Source: Candidatus Omnitrophota bacterium (GTDB lineage Bacteria > Omnitrophota > Gorgyraeia > Duberdicusellales > 4484-171). From it: a DNA stretch of 5,490 bases. A model generated the notes under the pieces. It had not been told where the DNA came from, did no database searches, and was given only the letters and a program-made list of their open reading frames with translations. A program made the translations under genes and the position numbers. Below, in pieces: positions 1-5,490 of this stretch (its first letter is position 1; each line of letters starts with the position of its first letter). The DNA is taken from positions 1-5,490 of the forward strand of contig JAQVOZ010000110.1 of assembly GCA_028702365.1 (NCBI GenBank). The letters run 5' to 3'.

Positions 1-19
1 TGGATTAGGCTTAAATCAA

Positions 20-1114
20 TCATTGCTTGCAGATGTTAAGAAAAATTCCAAGCAGCATAAAACTTACAAGCAGGTGCGTGCCGCCATAACTTATAAACAG
101 CAAAGGTATTCCTACAACCGGTAATACTCCAAGCGTCATACCGATGTTTATAAAAACATGAATAAAAAACAGGCAAGCCATTCCAATCAAAAGCAACTGG
201 GCAAAATTATCTTTTTGGTATCTCGCAACAAGAAGTATGTTATTGATTATAAATATATAAATCATAAGAAGCGCTATTGCGCCTAAAAATCCCCATTCCT
301 CAGCGATTACGGTGAATATGAAATCTGTATGGCGCTCCGGTAGAAAATTAAACTGATTTTGCGTTCCGGAAAGAAAACCTTTGCCGAAAAATTTGCCTGA
401 GCCTATCGCAATTTTTGATTGTATTATGGTATATCCTGCGCCCAGTGGTTCTGCGTTCGGATTAAGAAATACTATCAGCCTTTTTTTCTGGTAATCCTTA
501 AGATGGTTGAATGCAAACGGAGAAAATATAAGCGCAGCGGCTATCAAGGCCACAAAATATCTTTTTTTATTGCTGCTTGCAAACCCCATCAAAAAAAACA
601 GAAAAACCAGAACCAAGGCTGTGCCTAAATCCGGTTGTTTGACTATAAGTAAAATATTTATCATTAGAATAAGAAATGGCACAATAACCCCTTTAAAAAA
701 ACCTTTGTTCGTTTCAGATGCGAAAATTCTTGCCAGGAAAAAAATAGTTATAATTTTTGACAATTCCGAGGGCTGGAAATTAAATCCCCCGATATTTAAC
801 CAGCGTTGCGCGCCTAATGCACTTTTGCCGAATAAATCTACGGCAATTAACAGGCAAATATTTATCGCATATAATACATATGCTAAATCAAAGTATGTCC
901 GGTAGTTTATCAGCGAAAAAAGTATAAGAACTATCCAGGAAATTACAACCCACATGATTTCTTTATAAAATATTTCCTGGTCAGTAAATGCTCCTGCCTG
1001 GTGCAGGCTGCTATAGATAGAACTTAAGCTTAAAATCGTAAAAAATATGAGGCAGACAATGATTATTTTCGCCGGTTTCAAACCTGTTTTTAAACGTAAA
1101 ATATTATTAAACAT
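20..1114 (-). CDS. rodA: RodA, SEDS-family peptidoglycan glycosyltransferase (elongasome)
   Basis: A 364-residue integral membrane protein of normal length for RodA. SEDS proteins polymerise lipid II into glycan strands in the inner membrane and work as a pair with a class B PBP. The sequence shows about ten hydrophobic segments and the family motifs in order: IYSS after the first segment (33-36), GAQRWLNIGGFNFQPSELSK (101-120), KQPDLGTAL (159-167), LNPNAEPLGAGY (217-228), and FLPERHTDFIF (257-267). The Asp of HTD (264) matches the essential residue of the large periplasmic loop. The end carries GIPLLFISYGG (335-345). Ending in this motif without a long tail fits RodA; pairing with PBP2 in a Rod operon argues against FtsW. 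The ATG lies 3 nt after the mrdA stop and has no visible Shine-Dalgarno site, so translation probably depends on coupling to mrdA. It is also in frame with mrdA, separated only by TGA and one AAA codon. The stop is TGA at 22-20. Identification is very secure. Confidence 0.97.
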   Translation of the reverse strand: MFNNILRLKTGLKPAKIIIVCLIFFTILSLSSIYSSLHQAGAFTDQEIFYKEIMWVVISWIVLILFSLINYRTYFDLAYVLYAINICLLIAVDLFGKSALGAQRWLNIGGFNFQPSELSKIITIFFLARIFASETNKGFFKGVIVPFLILMINILLIVKQPDLGTALVLVFLFFLMGFASSNKKRYFVALIAAALIFSPFAFNHLKDYQKKRLIVFLNPNAEPLGAGYTIIQSKIAIGSGKFFGKGFLSGTQNQFNFLPERHTDFIFTVIAEEWGFLGAIALLMIYIFIINNILLVARYQKDNFAQLLLIGMACLFFIHVFINIGMTLGVLPVVGIPLLFISYGGTHLLVSFMLLGIFLNICKQ

Positions 1115-1117
1115 TTT

Positions 1118-2821
1118 TCATAGCAATTGTTGTTCTTTAAGTTTTTCAAGAAAAGAATAAGTTACTTTTAATGCTTCATAGCTTGAACCGCCGTTTTCGA
1201 GAAATACGCATATAGTATATTTTGGCGCCTCCTCAGGGAAAAATCCGGCAAACCAGCCATGCGGACGACCGCTTGTCTGAGCAGTTCCGGTTTTACCGGC
1301 GATTGAAAGATTAAGCGGTTTTAGCATTCGTGAGGTGCCTTCTTCGCTTCCTACCACTTCAGCAAGCGCTGTTTTGACTATTATGATGTTTTGTGAAGAA
1401 ATATCAACTTTGTTGCTTTTGGGCTCATCAATTTCTGCGTTTTCTATTTTTTTTATTAAATGTGGTTTAACCAGGTAACCTCCGTTTGAAAAGACATTGA
1501 TAGCCAGCATGATTTCAATCGGAGAGCATTCAGTATAGCCTTGGCCTATTGACAGATTCAATGTGTCCCCCAGATACCAGCGGCTTTTAATTTTCATACT
1601 GGACACGGGTATCGTTCCTCTTTTTTCGTAAGGAAGGTCTATTCCCGAGAGAGAGTTCAGCCCGAATTTTTCTGCGTAGCTTGCCATAATCTGCCTGCCA
1701 AGCAAGATACCTACGTTATAAAAATATACATTGCACGAATGAGCAATCGCTTCGTACAGATTTTCTTCATTATGGACATTTTCACATTCAAATTCGGCCT
1801 TTCCTATGTTTAGTTTACCATTGCATATAAAAGTAGTCGACGGTTTGAGCTTGTTTTCCTGTAGGCCCGCAGCAGCAACTATCGGCTTGAAGGTTGAACC
1901 TAGCGGAAATGTTGATTGTATCGCTCTATTTTGCATGGGTTTATTTTTATCGTTAAGAAAGTTGCTAACTTCATCTTTTCCCTTAACGAAGCTATTTGGG
2001 TCGAATGAAGGATAAGAAACTAATGCAAGGATTTCTCCGTTTTTTGAATCCATAAATATAAGAGCGCCTTTTTTTCCGGAAATTGCCTGGTAGGCAGCTT
2101 GTTGCATTTTGGAATCAATAGTTACGTATATATCTTTGCCCCGGTCTGCATTAAGTTTTCCTAAAAACCCGACTATTTTACCGCTTGAATTAACTTCAAT
2201 GAGGTCTCCTCCGTCAGTTCCACGCAAGTAGTCATCGTAATATTGCTCTATGCCGGATATGCCTATGCGCTCATTAGGTGAATAACCGTATTTTTTAAGG
2301 CGTTCATAAAAACTGGCTGCATCTTTTACGTAACCTAAAAGATGCGCTGTTTCATAGGGAAAAACATAATATCTTTGCGGTTGCGGGTCAATAAGTACAC
2401 TATCCACGAATTTTTCTTCTATCCGGAAAGCTTCTTTCTTGCTTATGTCGGAGATTATATCTACGGGGGTAAAAAAATTTTGAAACTTGCGGCTGTAATT
2501 TCTATTCAACGATTTTGGTTTTAAACTGCAGAATTTAGCAAGCTCGTCGATAATCTCCTCTTTATTGCTCTTTATTTGATATGGTATTACTGCAATATTG
2601 AACGAAGGCCTGTCGTATGCAAGGGTTACCCCATTTCTGTCAAAAATTTTTCCGCGGATTGAACGCTCAGGTATTACTCGAACGTAGTTATTTTTTGCGC
2701 GGGTAAGATAATAATTACCCTGTATTATCTGGTAATAAAGTAATGACGCGCAAAGTATCAGAAATGCTGTGATGTAAATGCGTTTAAGGAAAATTATAAA
2801 ATTATCTTTGTTAGATGACAT
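1118..2821 (-). CDS. mrdA: Penicillin-binding protein 2 (class B transpeptidase of the elongasome)
   Basis: Crosslinks new peptidoglycan during side-wall elongation; partner of RodA, and the family is the target of mecillinam. Numbering from the chosen start (567 residues): one membrane anchor at about 11-31, pedestal motif RGKIFDRNG (56-64), then a transpeptidase domain with all three active-site motifs: STFK (catalytic Ser309, Lys312), SCN (362-364) and KTGT (510-513). The conserved HGWFAGFFP follows at 521-529. There is no PASTA domain, and the PBP ends soon after the domain, as expected. An in-frame ATG lies 21 nt further upstream (2842), giving 574 residues. I prefer 2821 because TAAGGG sits 5 nt before it, the upstream ATG has none, and it cuts the overlap with mreD from 32 to 11 nt. 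The residue before the active-site GSTFK is Leu (FPLGSTFK) where Pro is common. Stop is TGA, directly before rodA. Function is certain from the motifs; the exact start is likely but not proven. Confidence 0.96.
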   Translation of the reverse strand: MSSNKDNFIIFLKRIYITAFLILCASLLYYQIIQGNYYLTRAKNNYVRVIPERSIRGKIFDRNGVTLAYDRPSFNIAVIPYQIKSNKEEIIDELAKFCSLKPKSLNRNYSRKFQNFFTPVDIISDISKKEAFRIEEKFVDSVLIDPQPQRYYVFPYETAHLLGYVKDAASFYERLKKYGYSPNERIGISGIEQYYDDYLRGTDGGDLIEVNSSGKIVGFLGKLNADRGKDIYVTIDSKMQQAAYQAISGKKGALIFMDSKNGEILALVSYPSFDPNSFVKGKDEVSNFLNDKNKPMQNRAIQSTFPLGSTFKPIVAAAGLQENKLKPSTTFICNGKLNIGKAEFECENVHNEENLYEAIAHSCNVYFYNVGILLGRQIMASYAEKFGLNSLSGIDLPYEKRGTIPVSSMKIKSRWYLGDTLNLSIGQGYTECSPIEIMLAINVFSNGGYLVKPHLIKKIENAEIDEPKSNKVDISSQNIIIVKTALAEVVGSEEGTSRMLKPLNLSIAGKTGTAQTSGRPHGWFAGFFPEEAPKYTICVFLENGGSSYEALKVTYSFLEKLKEQQLL

Positions 2822-3275
2822 TATCGCCCTTAGGCTCGCCATAGAGCCATTGTCCGAACAGGCGGTTTATAAGGAGAAATATAACCGAAGAGTGTATAAA
2901 AAATAACAAAGAAAATAAATAAGTGGCTTCACTTATATAAAAATTGTTTGCTACGATATGGGCGGTAAGCGCTCCGAAAAAAATCAAAATTTTTGCGGCT
3001 TTTCCGTGGAAATTGCGCAGGCAATAATGAATTAATACCGCGACTGCGCTAAATTCGAGCAGATTTAAATTTGACGTATCGTTGCAAATTGCATCTTTAA
3101 AATAGCCAAAAATAGCGGCAAAAAAAAGAGACGTTTTAAGGGGATAATTTAGACAAATTAGCACAACGCCAAGGAAAGTAAATTCCGTAATCAGTGAATA
3201 GGTAAATGGTTTTACCGTATCCAGCAGGAAAAAAATAAGCAACACCGTAAGTGCCTTTAAATTTCTCTCCGTCAT
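2811..3275 (-). CDS. mreD: MreD, rod-shape-determining membrane protein
   Basis: A 154-residue, very hydrophobic protein with about six predicted membrane segments (roughly 8-20, 31-43, 47-60, 74-87, 94-110, 117-138), the usual size and layout for MreD. The best family signature visible is GYFKDAICNDTSNLNLLEFS (57-76), matching the MreD pattern of Gly, Asp, a short loop, then Leu-rich helix. MreD is an inner-membrane partner of MreC and PBP2 in the elongasome; its precise action is less clear than that of its neighbours. MreD sequences diverge strongly, so position between mreC and mrdA carries much of the identification. The ATG overlaps the mreC stop as ATGA, the classic arrangement for re-initiation, and no clear Shine-Dalgarno site is seen. 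The polar tail (GEPKGDNVI) overlaps the start of mrdA and encodes its ribosome binding site. The gene looks more AT-rich than mreB. Confidence 0.92.
   Translation of the reverse strand: MTERNLKALTVLLIFFLLDTVKPFTYSLITEFTFLGVVLICLNYPLKTSLFFAAIFGYFKDAICNDTSNLNLLEFSAVAVLIHYCLRNFHGKAAKILIFFGALTAHIVANNFYISEATYLFSLLFFIHSSVIFLLINRLFGQWLYGEPKGDNVI
2822..2832 (-). promoter_or_regulatory. Ribosome binding site of mrdA, inside the end of mreD
   Basis: On the minus strand TAAGGG (2832-2827) lies 5 nt before the ATG at 2821-2819. It is the only reasonable Shine-Dalgarno-like sequence I find at any start in this operon and it is formed by the Pro-Lys-Gly codons near the C-terminus of mreD. It supports the shorter PBP2 start over the ATG at 2842. 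It is a partial match to the consensus, so strength is uncertain. Confidence 0.55.
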
Positions 3276-3997
3276 TTTATTATAAAAATTTTCTTTACAA
3301 GAGGGTTTTGGCTGAAAAGCTGTACATCGACATCCAGAAACAAGCCGTTTTTGTTTTCATTAATTTTTCTAACGCGTCCTACATATACAGGGCAGGACAT
3401 AAGGGATGTTTTAAACCATACGATATCGTTAAGCTTGACGTTGTCGCTTATATCTATATATTGTATTTTTACAACATCAAGCCCTCCGGAAAGAAGGCCA
3501 AGAGAATCATTGCCGATATACACCGGAAGGCTAAACTCCGGATCATCAACCAGCATAAGGCGCGAAAAATTATTTTTGACCTCAACTAGTTTTCCAACCA
3601 AAAAGCCATCGCTGTCTACGGCAAATAAGCCCGGCCTTAAACCTTTGTCTTTGCCCGTATTTATTATTACAAGTCTCCTCCATGTTGAGGGGTTAAACGA
3701 AGCTATCTCAACCCCTGTCATCTCCACTTTTTTGTCTTCCTTAAAAGCCAATGCTTTTCTTAGTTTTTCATTTTCATCTGCGAGAATTTGGCTTTTCCTG
3801 AGGGTTAATGTAAGAATAAGATTTTTCTTTTTCAATTCTTCGATGGTTTTTGAGGAATTTTGAGTAAGTGCGAGGCGCTGACTGGAAAACGACATTAAAA
3901 CATTCGCGATAAAACTTCTAAAGGGCAGTGCCAGAAGCAATGCGAACAGCAAAAAAAACGCTAGGTATTTAGATGTGATTTTAGAAGGTGGATACAA
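3272..3997 (-). CDS. mreC: MreC, rod-shape-determining periplasmic scaffold protein
   Basis: A 241-residue bitopic protein, somewhat short for MreC. MreC spans the inner membrane once, dimerises in the periplasm and activates PBP2. In order: short cytoplasmic tail (1-10), membrane helix (about 11-26), a coiled coil (about 50-84) ending in the family motif ENEKLRKALAFKE (75-87), then the two-barrel beta domain with NTGKDKGLRPG (113-123), GFLVGKLVEV (131-140) and RLMLVDDPEFSLPV (146-159). The second barrel is divergent: where many MreC proteins carry a TSG...P.G..VG stretch, this one has FKTSLMSCPVYVGRV (195-209). The start is TTG at 3997-3995. An in-frame TAA lies five codons upstream and the next candidate starts would cut into the membrane helix, so TTG is the only good choice. 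It overlaps mreB by 17 nt and has no Shine-Dalgarno site, suggesting translational coupling. The stop overlaps mreD (ATGA). Identification is secure; the start is fairly secure. Confidence 0.95.
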   Translation of the reverse strand: MYPPSKITSKYLAFFLLFALLLALPFRSFIANVLMSFSSQRLALTQNSSKTIEELKKKNLILTLTLRKSQILADENEKLRKALAFKEDKKVEMTGVEIASFNPSTWRRLVIINTGKDKGLRPGLFAVDSDGFLVGKLVEVKNNFSRLMLVDDPEFSLPVYIGNDSLGLLSGGLDVVKIQYIDISDNVKLNDIVWFKTSLMSCPVYVGRVRKINENKNGLFLDVDVQLFSQNPLVKKIFIIK

Positions 3998-5057
3998 GAG
4001 AAATTTTCTTTAAAAACCTGGGATCTTCAAGTATTTTACCTGTCCCCAGGGCAACTGATGTTAAAGGGTCATCTGCGACGAAACAGGCGAGGCCAGTTTG
4101 TTCGGAAACCAGTTTATCCAAGCCCCGCAGCAATGAGCCTCCGCCGCAAAGTACTATTCCTTTTTCAATTAAATCAGCTGCGAGTTCCGGCGGGGTTCGT
4201 TCAAGGGTTACCTTTGTCGCTTCTATTATTTCTTTTAAGGGAATCTGCAGGGCTTCACGTACTTCTTCCGAATTTATTCTGATAAATTTAGGTAGCCCTG
4301 TAATTAAATCACGGCCGCGTACCTCCATAGTCAGTTCTTCTTCCAGCGGCCAGGCTGAACCAATTTTGATTTTTATTTCTTCGGCTGTGCGCTCGCCTAT
4401 CATAAGATTGTAGGCTTTTTTCATATGTTCGATAATTGCGTCATCCATTTCATCTCCGCCAACCCTTACGGAGCGTGCATAGACGGCCCCACCCAGAGAA
4501 ATTACGGCTATTTCCGTTGTGCCTCCGCCAATATCGATGATCATGCTGCCCTGGGGTTCTGTTATCGGTAGCCCCACACCTATCGCTGCGGCAAGAGATT
4601 GTTCAACCGGAATGACTTCTCTTGCCCCGGCTTTTAGGGCAGAATCTTTTACTGCTCGTTTTTCAACTTCTGTTATTCCGGAAGGCACTGCTATAACTAT
4701 TCTTGGGCGCCTGAAACTGCTGAATATATTGGGAGGATTAACCTTATTTATAAAGTAACGAAGCATTTCTTCGGTTACATCAAAATCTGCGATAACCCCG
4801 TCTTTCATCGGCCTTATTGCGGAAATGCTCCCCGGGGTTTTGCCAAGCATGCGTTTAGCTTCTTCACCCACCGCAAGTACTGCCCCGCTGTTTTTGTATA
4901 TTGCTACAACAGATGGTTCGCAAAGAACAATCCCCTCTCCCCGTAAATAAACAAGGGTTGTAGCCGTGCCTAAATCAATGCCAATATCGTTAGAAAAAGC
5001 ACCGAGCAGATTGCTGATGATTCTGGTAGCTGAGTTTATGAATTTGACTATTTTCAT
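3981..5057 (-). CDS. mreB: MreB, actin-like rod-shape cytoskeletal ATPase
   Basis: A 358-residue actin-fold ATPase that forms membrane-bound filaments orienting cell-wall synthesis. Nucleotide-binding motifs are intact: phosphate 1 IGIDLGTATT (25-34), phosphate 2 IDIGGGTTE (174-182) and adenosine GIVLCGGGSLLRG (300-312). The IAVPSGITEVEKRAV segment (122-136) is typical of MreB and separates it from DnaK, FtsA and ParM. Two oddities. The conserved EEP of the connect region reads EQS (152-154), so the presumed catalytic Glu is Gln153. The protein also begins with about 21 residues before SNDIGIDLG, around 12 more than E. coli MreB; they form a basic amphipathic helix suited to membrane binding. 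No other ATG, GTG or TTG occurs between the chosen ATG and the first conserved motif. The promoter lies so close that there is almost no leader and no Shine-Dalgarno site. First gene of the Rod operon, 104 nt after ilvD. Stop TAA lies inside mreC. Confidence 0.98.
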   Translation of the reverse strand: MKIVKFINSATRIISNLLGAFSNDIGIDLGTATTLVYLRGEGIVLCEPSVVAIYKNSGAVLAVGEEAKRMLGKTPGSISAIRPMKDGVIADFDVTEEMLRYFINKVNPPNIFSSFRRPRIVIAVPSGITEVEKRAVKDSALKAGAREVIPVEQSLAAAIGVGLPITEPQGSMIIDIGGGTTEIAVISLGGAVYARSVRVGGDEMDDAIIEHMKKAYNLMIGERTAEEIKIKIGSAWPLEEELTMEVRGRDLITGLPKFIRINSEEVREALQIPLKEIIEATKVTLERTPPELAADLIEKGIVLCGGGSLLRGLDKLVSEQTGLACFVADDPLTSVALGTGKILEDPRFLKKISLVSTF

Positions 5058-5066
5058 TTTAAAGTA

Positions 5067-5104
5067 ATTATAGCAATGATAACAAACCCTTACCTACTTG
5101 TCAA
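5067..5104 (-). promoter_or_regulatory. Sigma-70-type promoter of the mreB operon, with tandem extended -10 elements
   Basis: On the minus strand a perfect TTGACA (5104-5099) is followed after 17 nt by TATCAT (5081-5076), preceded by TGT, giving an extended -10. Directly after it comes a second extended -10, TGC plus a perfect TATAAT (5072-5067), 26 nt from the -35. The first pair has the best geometry and predicts a transcript starting near 5069, about 12 nt before the mreB ATG. The second, acting without a -35, would start within a few bases of the ATG. Either way the leader is very short and lacks a ribosome binding site. This is sequence matching only; no start site is measured. Confidence 0.7.
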
Positions 5105-5120
5105 CGATATTCCTCTTATT

Positions 5121-5152
5121 TTACGGCAGTATAGTTTCGCTCACTGCCGCAA
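5121..5152 (-). terminator. Stem-loop after ilvD, possible terminator without a U-tract
   Basis: On the minus strand the RNA can form a 10-bp stem (TTGCGGCAGT pairing with ACTGCCGTAA, one G-U pair) around a 12-nt loop. It begins 9 nt after the ilvD stop and ends 16 nt before the mreB -35 box, the expected place for an ilvD terminator. However, the bases after it are AAATAAGAGG, not a U-run, so it is not a classic intrinsic terminator. It may instead protect the mRNA 3' end or act with a factor. The stem is clear; the role is inferred. Confidence 0.45.
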
Positions 5153-5161
5153 GGTAAATAG

Positions 5162-5490
5162 TTATTCTTTTAATATGGCCCCGGTTGATGCGGATGTGAC
5201 CATCTTTGAATATCTATAGAGATAGCCTGATTTTACCTTTGCAGGTAAAAGTTTCATTTCTTTTTCTCTTTTCTTTATCTCGGCATTGCCTACAACCAGG
5301 TTAATTTTTCGTTTGGCTATATCGATGTGTATTACATCGCCATCCTTGATGTACGCAATTAAACCTCCAAGCGCTGCTTCAGGCGAAACATGGCCAATAC
5401 AAGGGCCGCGGGTTCCGCCGGAAAATCTGCCGTCAGTTATAAGCGCGACACTTTTGTGCAGGCCCATACCAACAAGCGCAGATGTTGGTG
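5162..5490 (-). CDS. ilvD: Dihydroxy-acid dehydratase, C-terminal part (cut by window edge)
   Basis: Only the last 108 residues are in the window; the rest of this roughly 550-residue enzyme lies beyond 5490. IlvD dehydrates 2,3-dihydroxy-isovalerate and 2,3-dihydroxy-3-methylvalerate to 2-keto acids in valine, leucine and isoleucine synthesis, using an iron-sulfur cluster and Mg2+ in the cytoplasm. The fragment begins PTSALVGMGLHKS and carries the family signature ALITDGRFSGGTRG, whose Ser is proposed as the catalytic base in the IlvD/Edd family, then GHVSPEAALGG, the DGD turn, and the typical end YSKMVTSASTGAIL. The match to IlvD rather than Edd or sugar-acid dehydratases rests on this signature and the ending. 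The Met at 5467 is internal, since the conserved reading frame continues upstream to the window edge. The stop is TAA at 5164-5162. The gene is followed by a stem-loop and then a separate promoter for mreB, so it probably belongs to another transcription unit. Confidence 0.95.
   Translation of the reverse strand, partial: PTSALVGMGLHKSVALITDGRFSGGTRGPCIGHVSPEAALGGLIAYIKDGDVIHIDIAKRKINLVVGNAEIKKREKEMKLLPAKVKSGYLYRYSKMVTSASTGAILKE

Noticed and set aside
507..905. 132-codon open frame on the plus strand opposite rodA
   Set aside because: Antisense to rodA membrane segments; Lys/Asn/Ile-rich composition is what reverse-reading such segments gives.
1118..1120. TGA read as a sense codon (alternative genetic code)
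   Set aside because: Conserved Gly and Trp residues are encoded by normal codons, TGA never interrupts a conserved domain, and the proteins end at their expected family lengths.
2840..2842. Upstream ATG as the PBP2 start (574 residues)
   Set aside because: No ribosome binding site and a 32-nt overlap with mreD; the ATG at 2821 has TAAGGG at 5 nt. Not excluded.
3351..3863. 170-codon open frame on the plus strand opposite mreC
   Set aside because: Lies fully antisense to a clear mreC; its Ser/Leu/Phe-rich translation shows no domain and no ribosome site is evident. A shadow of the real gene.
3988..4413. 141-codon open frame on the plus strand opposite mreB
   Set aside because: Antisense to conserved mreB sequence; Ser/Arg/Pro-rich translation without any recognisable motif.
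365..4682. Six copies of the palindrome TCCGGA (365, 2075, 2422, 3485, 3537, 4677), more than composition alone would suggest
   Set aside because: All are inside coding sequence and four encode Ser-Gly as TCC GGA, so codon-pair preference explains them better than a binding or uptake site; spacing and flanks are irregular.
5067..5072. TATAAT paired with a -35 at 17 nt spacing
   Set aside because: The hexamer at that distance is AGGTAA, not a -35 match; this box is only plausible as an extended -10 or as a secondary element.

Overview
The window holds a compact minus-strand operon for bacterial cell elongation: the Rod system, mreB-mreC-mreD-mrdA(PBP2)-rodA. It runs from about 5057 down to 20 and is preceded, also on the minus strand, by the 3' end of ilvD (dihydroxy-acid dehydratase). 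I find no convincing plus-strand gene, RNA gene, mobile element or CRISPR array. Coding density is nearly complete. The only real intergenic gap is the 104 bases between ilvD and mreB.

Layout in transcription order (high to low coordinates): ilvD C-terminal fragment (5490-5162); a stem-loop at 5152-5121; a sigma-70-type promoter with two tandem extended -10 elements (5104-5067); mreB (5057-3981); mreC (3997-3272, TTG start, 17-nt overlap with mreB); mreD (3275-2811, ATGA overlap with mreC); mrdA (2821-1118, 11-nt overlap with mreD); rodA (1114-20, 3 nt after mrdA and in the same reading frame). The last 19 bases (1-19) hold nothing recognisable.

How the genes work together, from knowledge of these families: MreB forms membrane-bound actin-like filaments. 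MreC and MreD link them to the periplasmic side and help activate PBP2. RodA (SEDS glycosyltransferase) polymerises lipid II into glycan strands and PBP2 (class B transpeptidase) crosslinks them. All five are full length with their key motifs, so the cell is probably a rod-shaped, peptidoglycan-making bacterium. IlvD belongs to branched-chain amino acid synthesis and is probably only a neighbour.

Taxonomy cannot be fixed from this window. The DNA is moderately AT-rich, with more AT-rich mreD and rodA. Deep-branching lineages such as Omnitrophota or Elusimicrobiota are possible, but this is a guess. The standard genetic code fits: no in-frame stops occur in conserved domains.

This is mostly an ordinary housekeeping region, not a new system. 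The points worth a second look are a Glu-to-Gln change at the presumed catalytic position of MreB, a promoter so close to mreB that its mRNA should be leaderless or nearly so, general scarcity of Shine-Dalgarno sites, and PBP2 and RodA being in frame across a single TGA.
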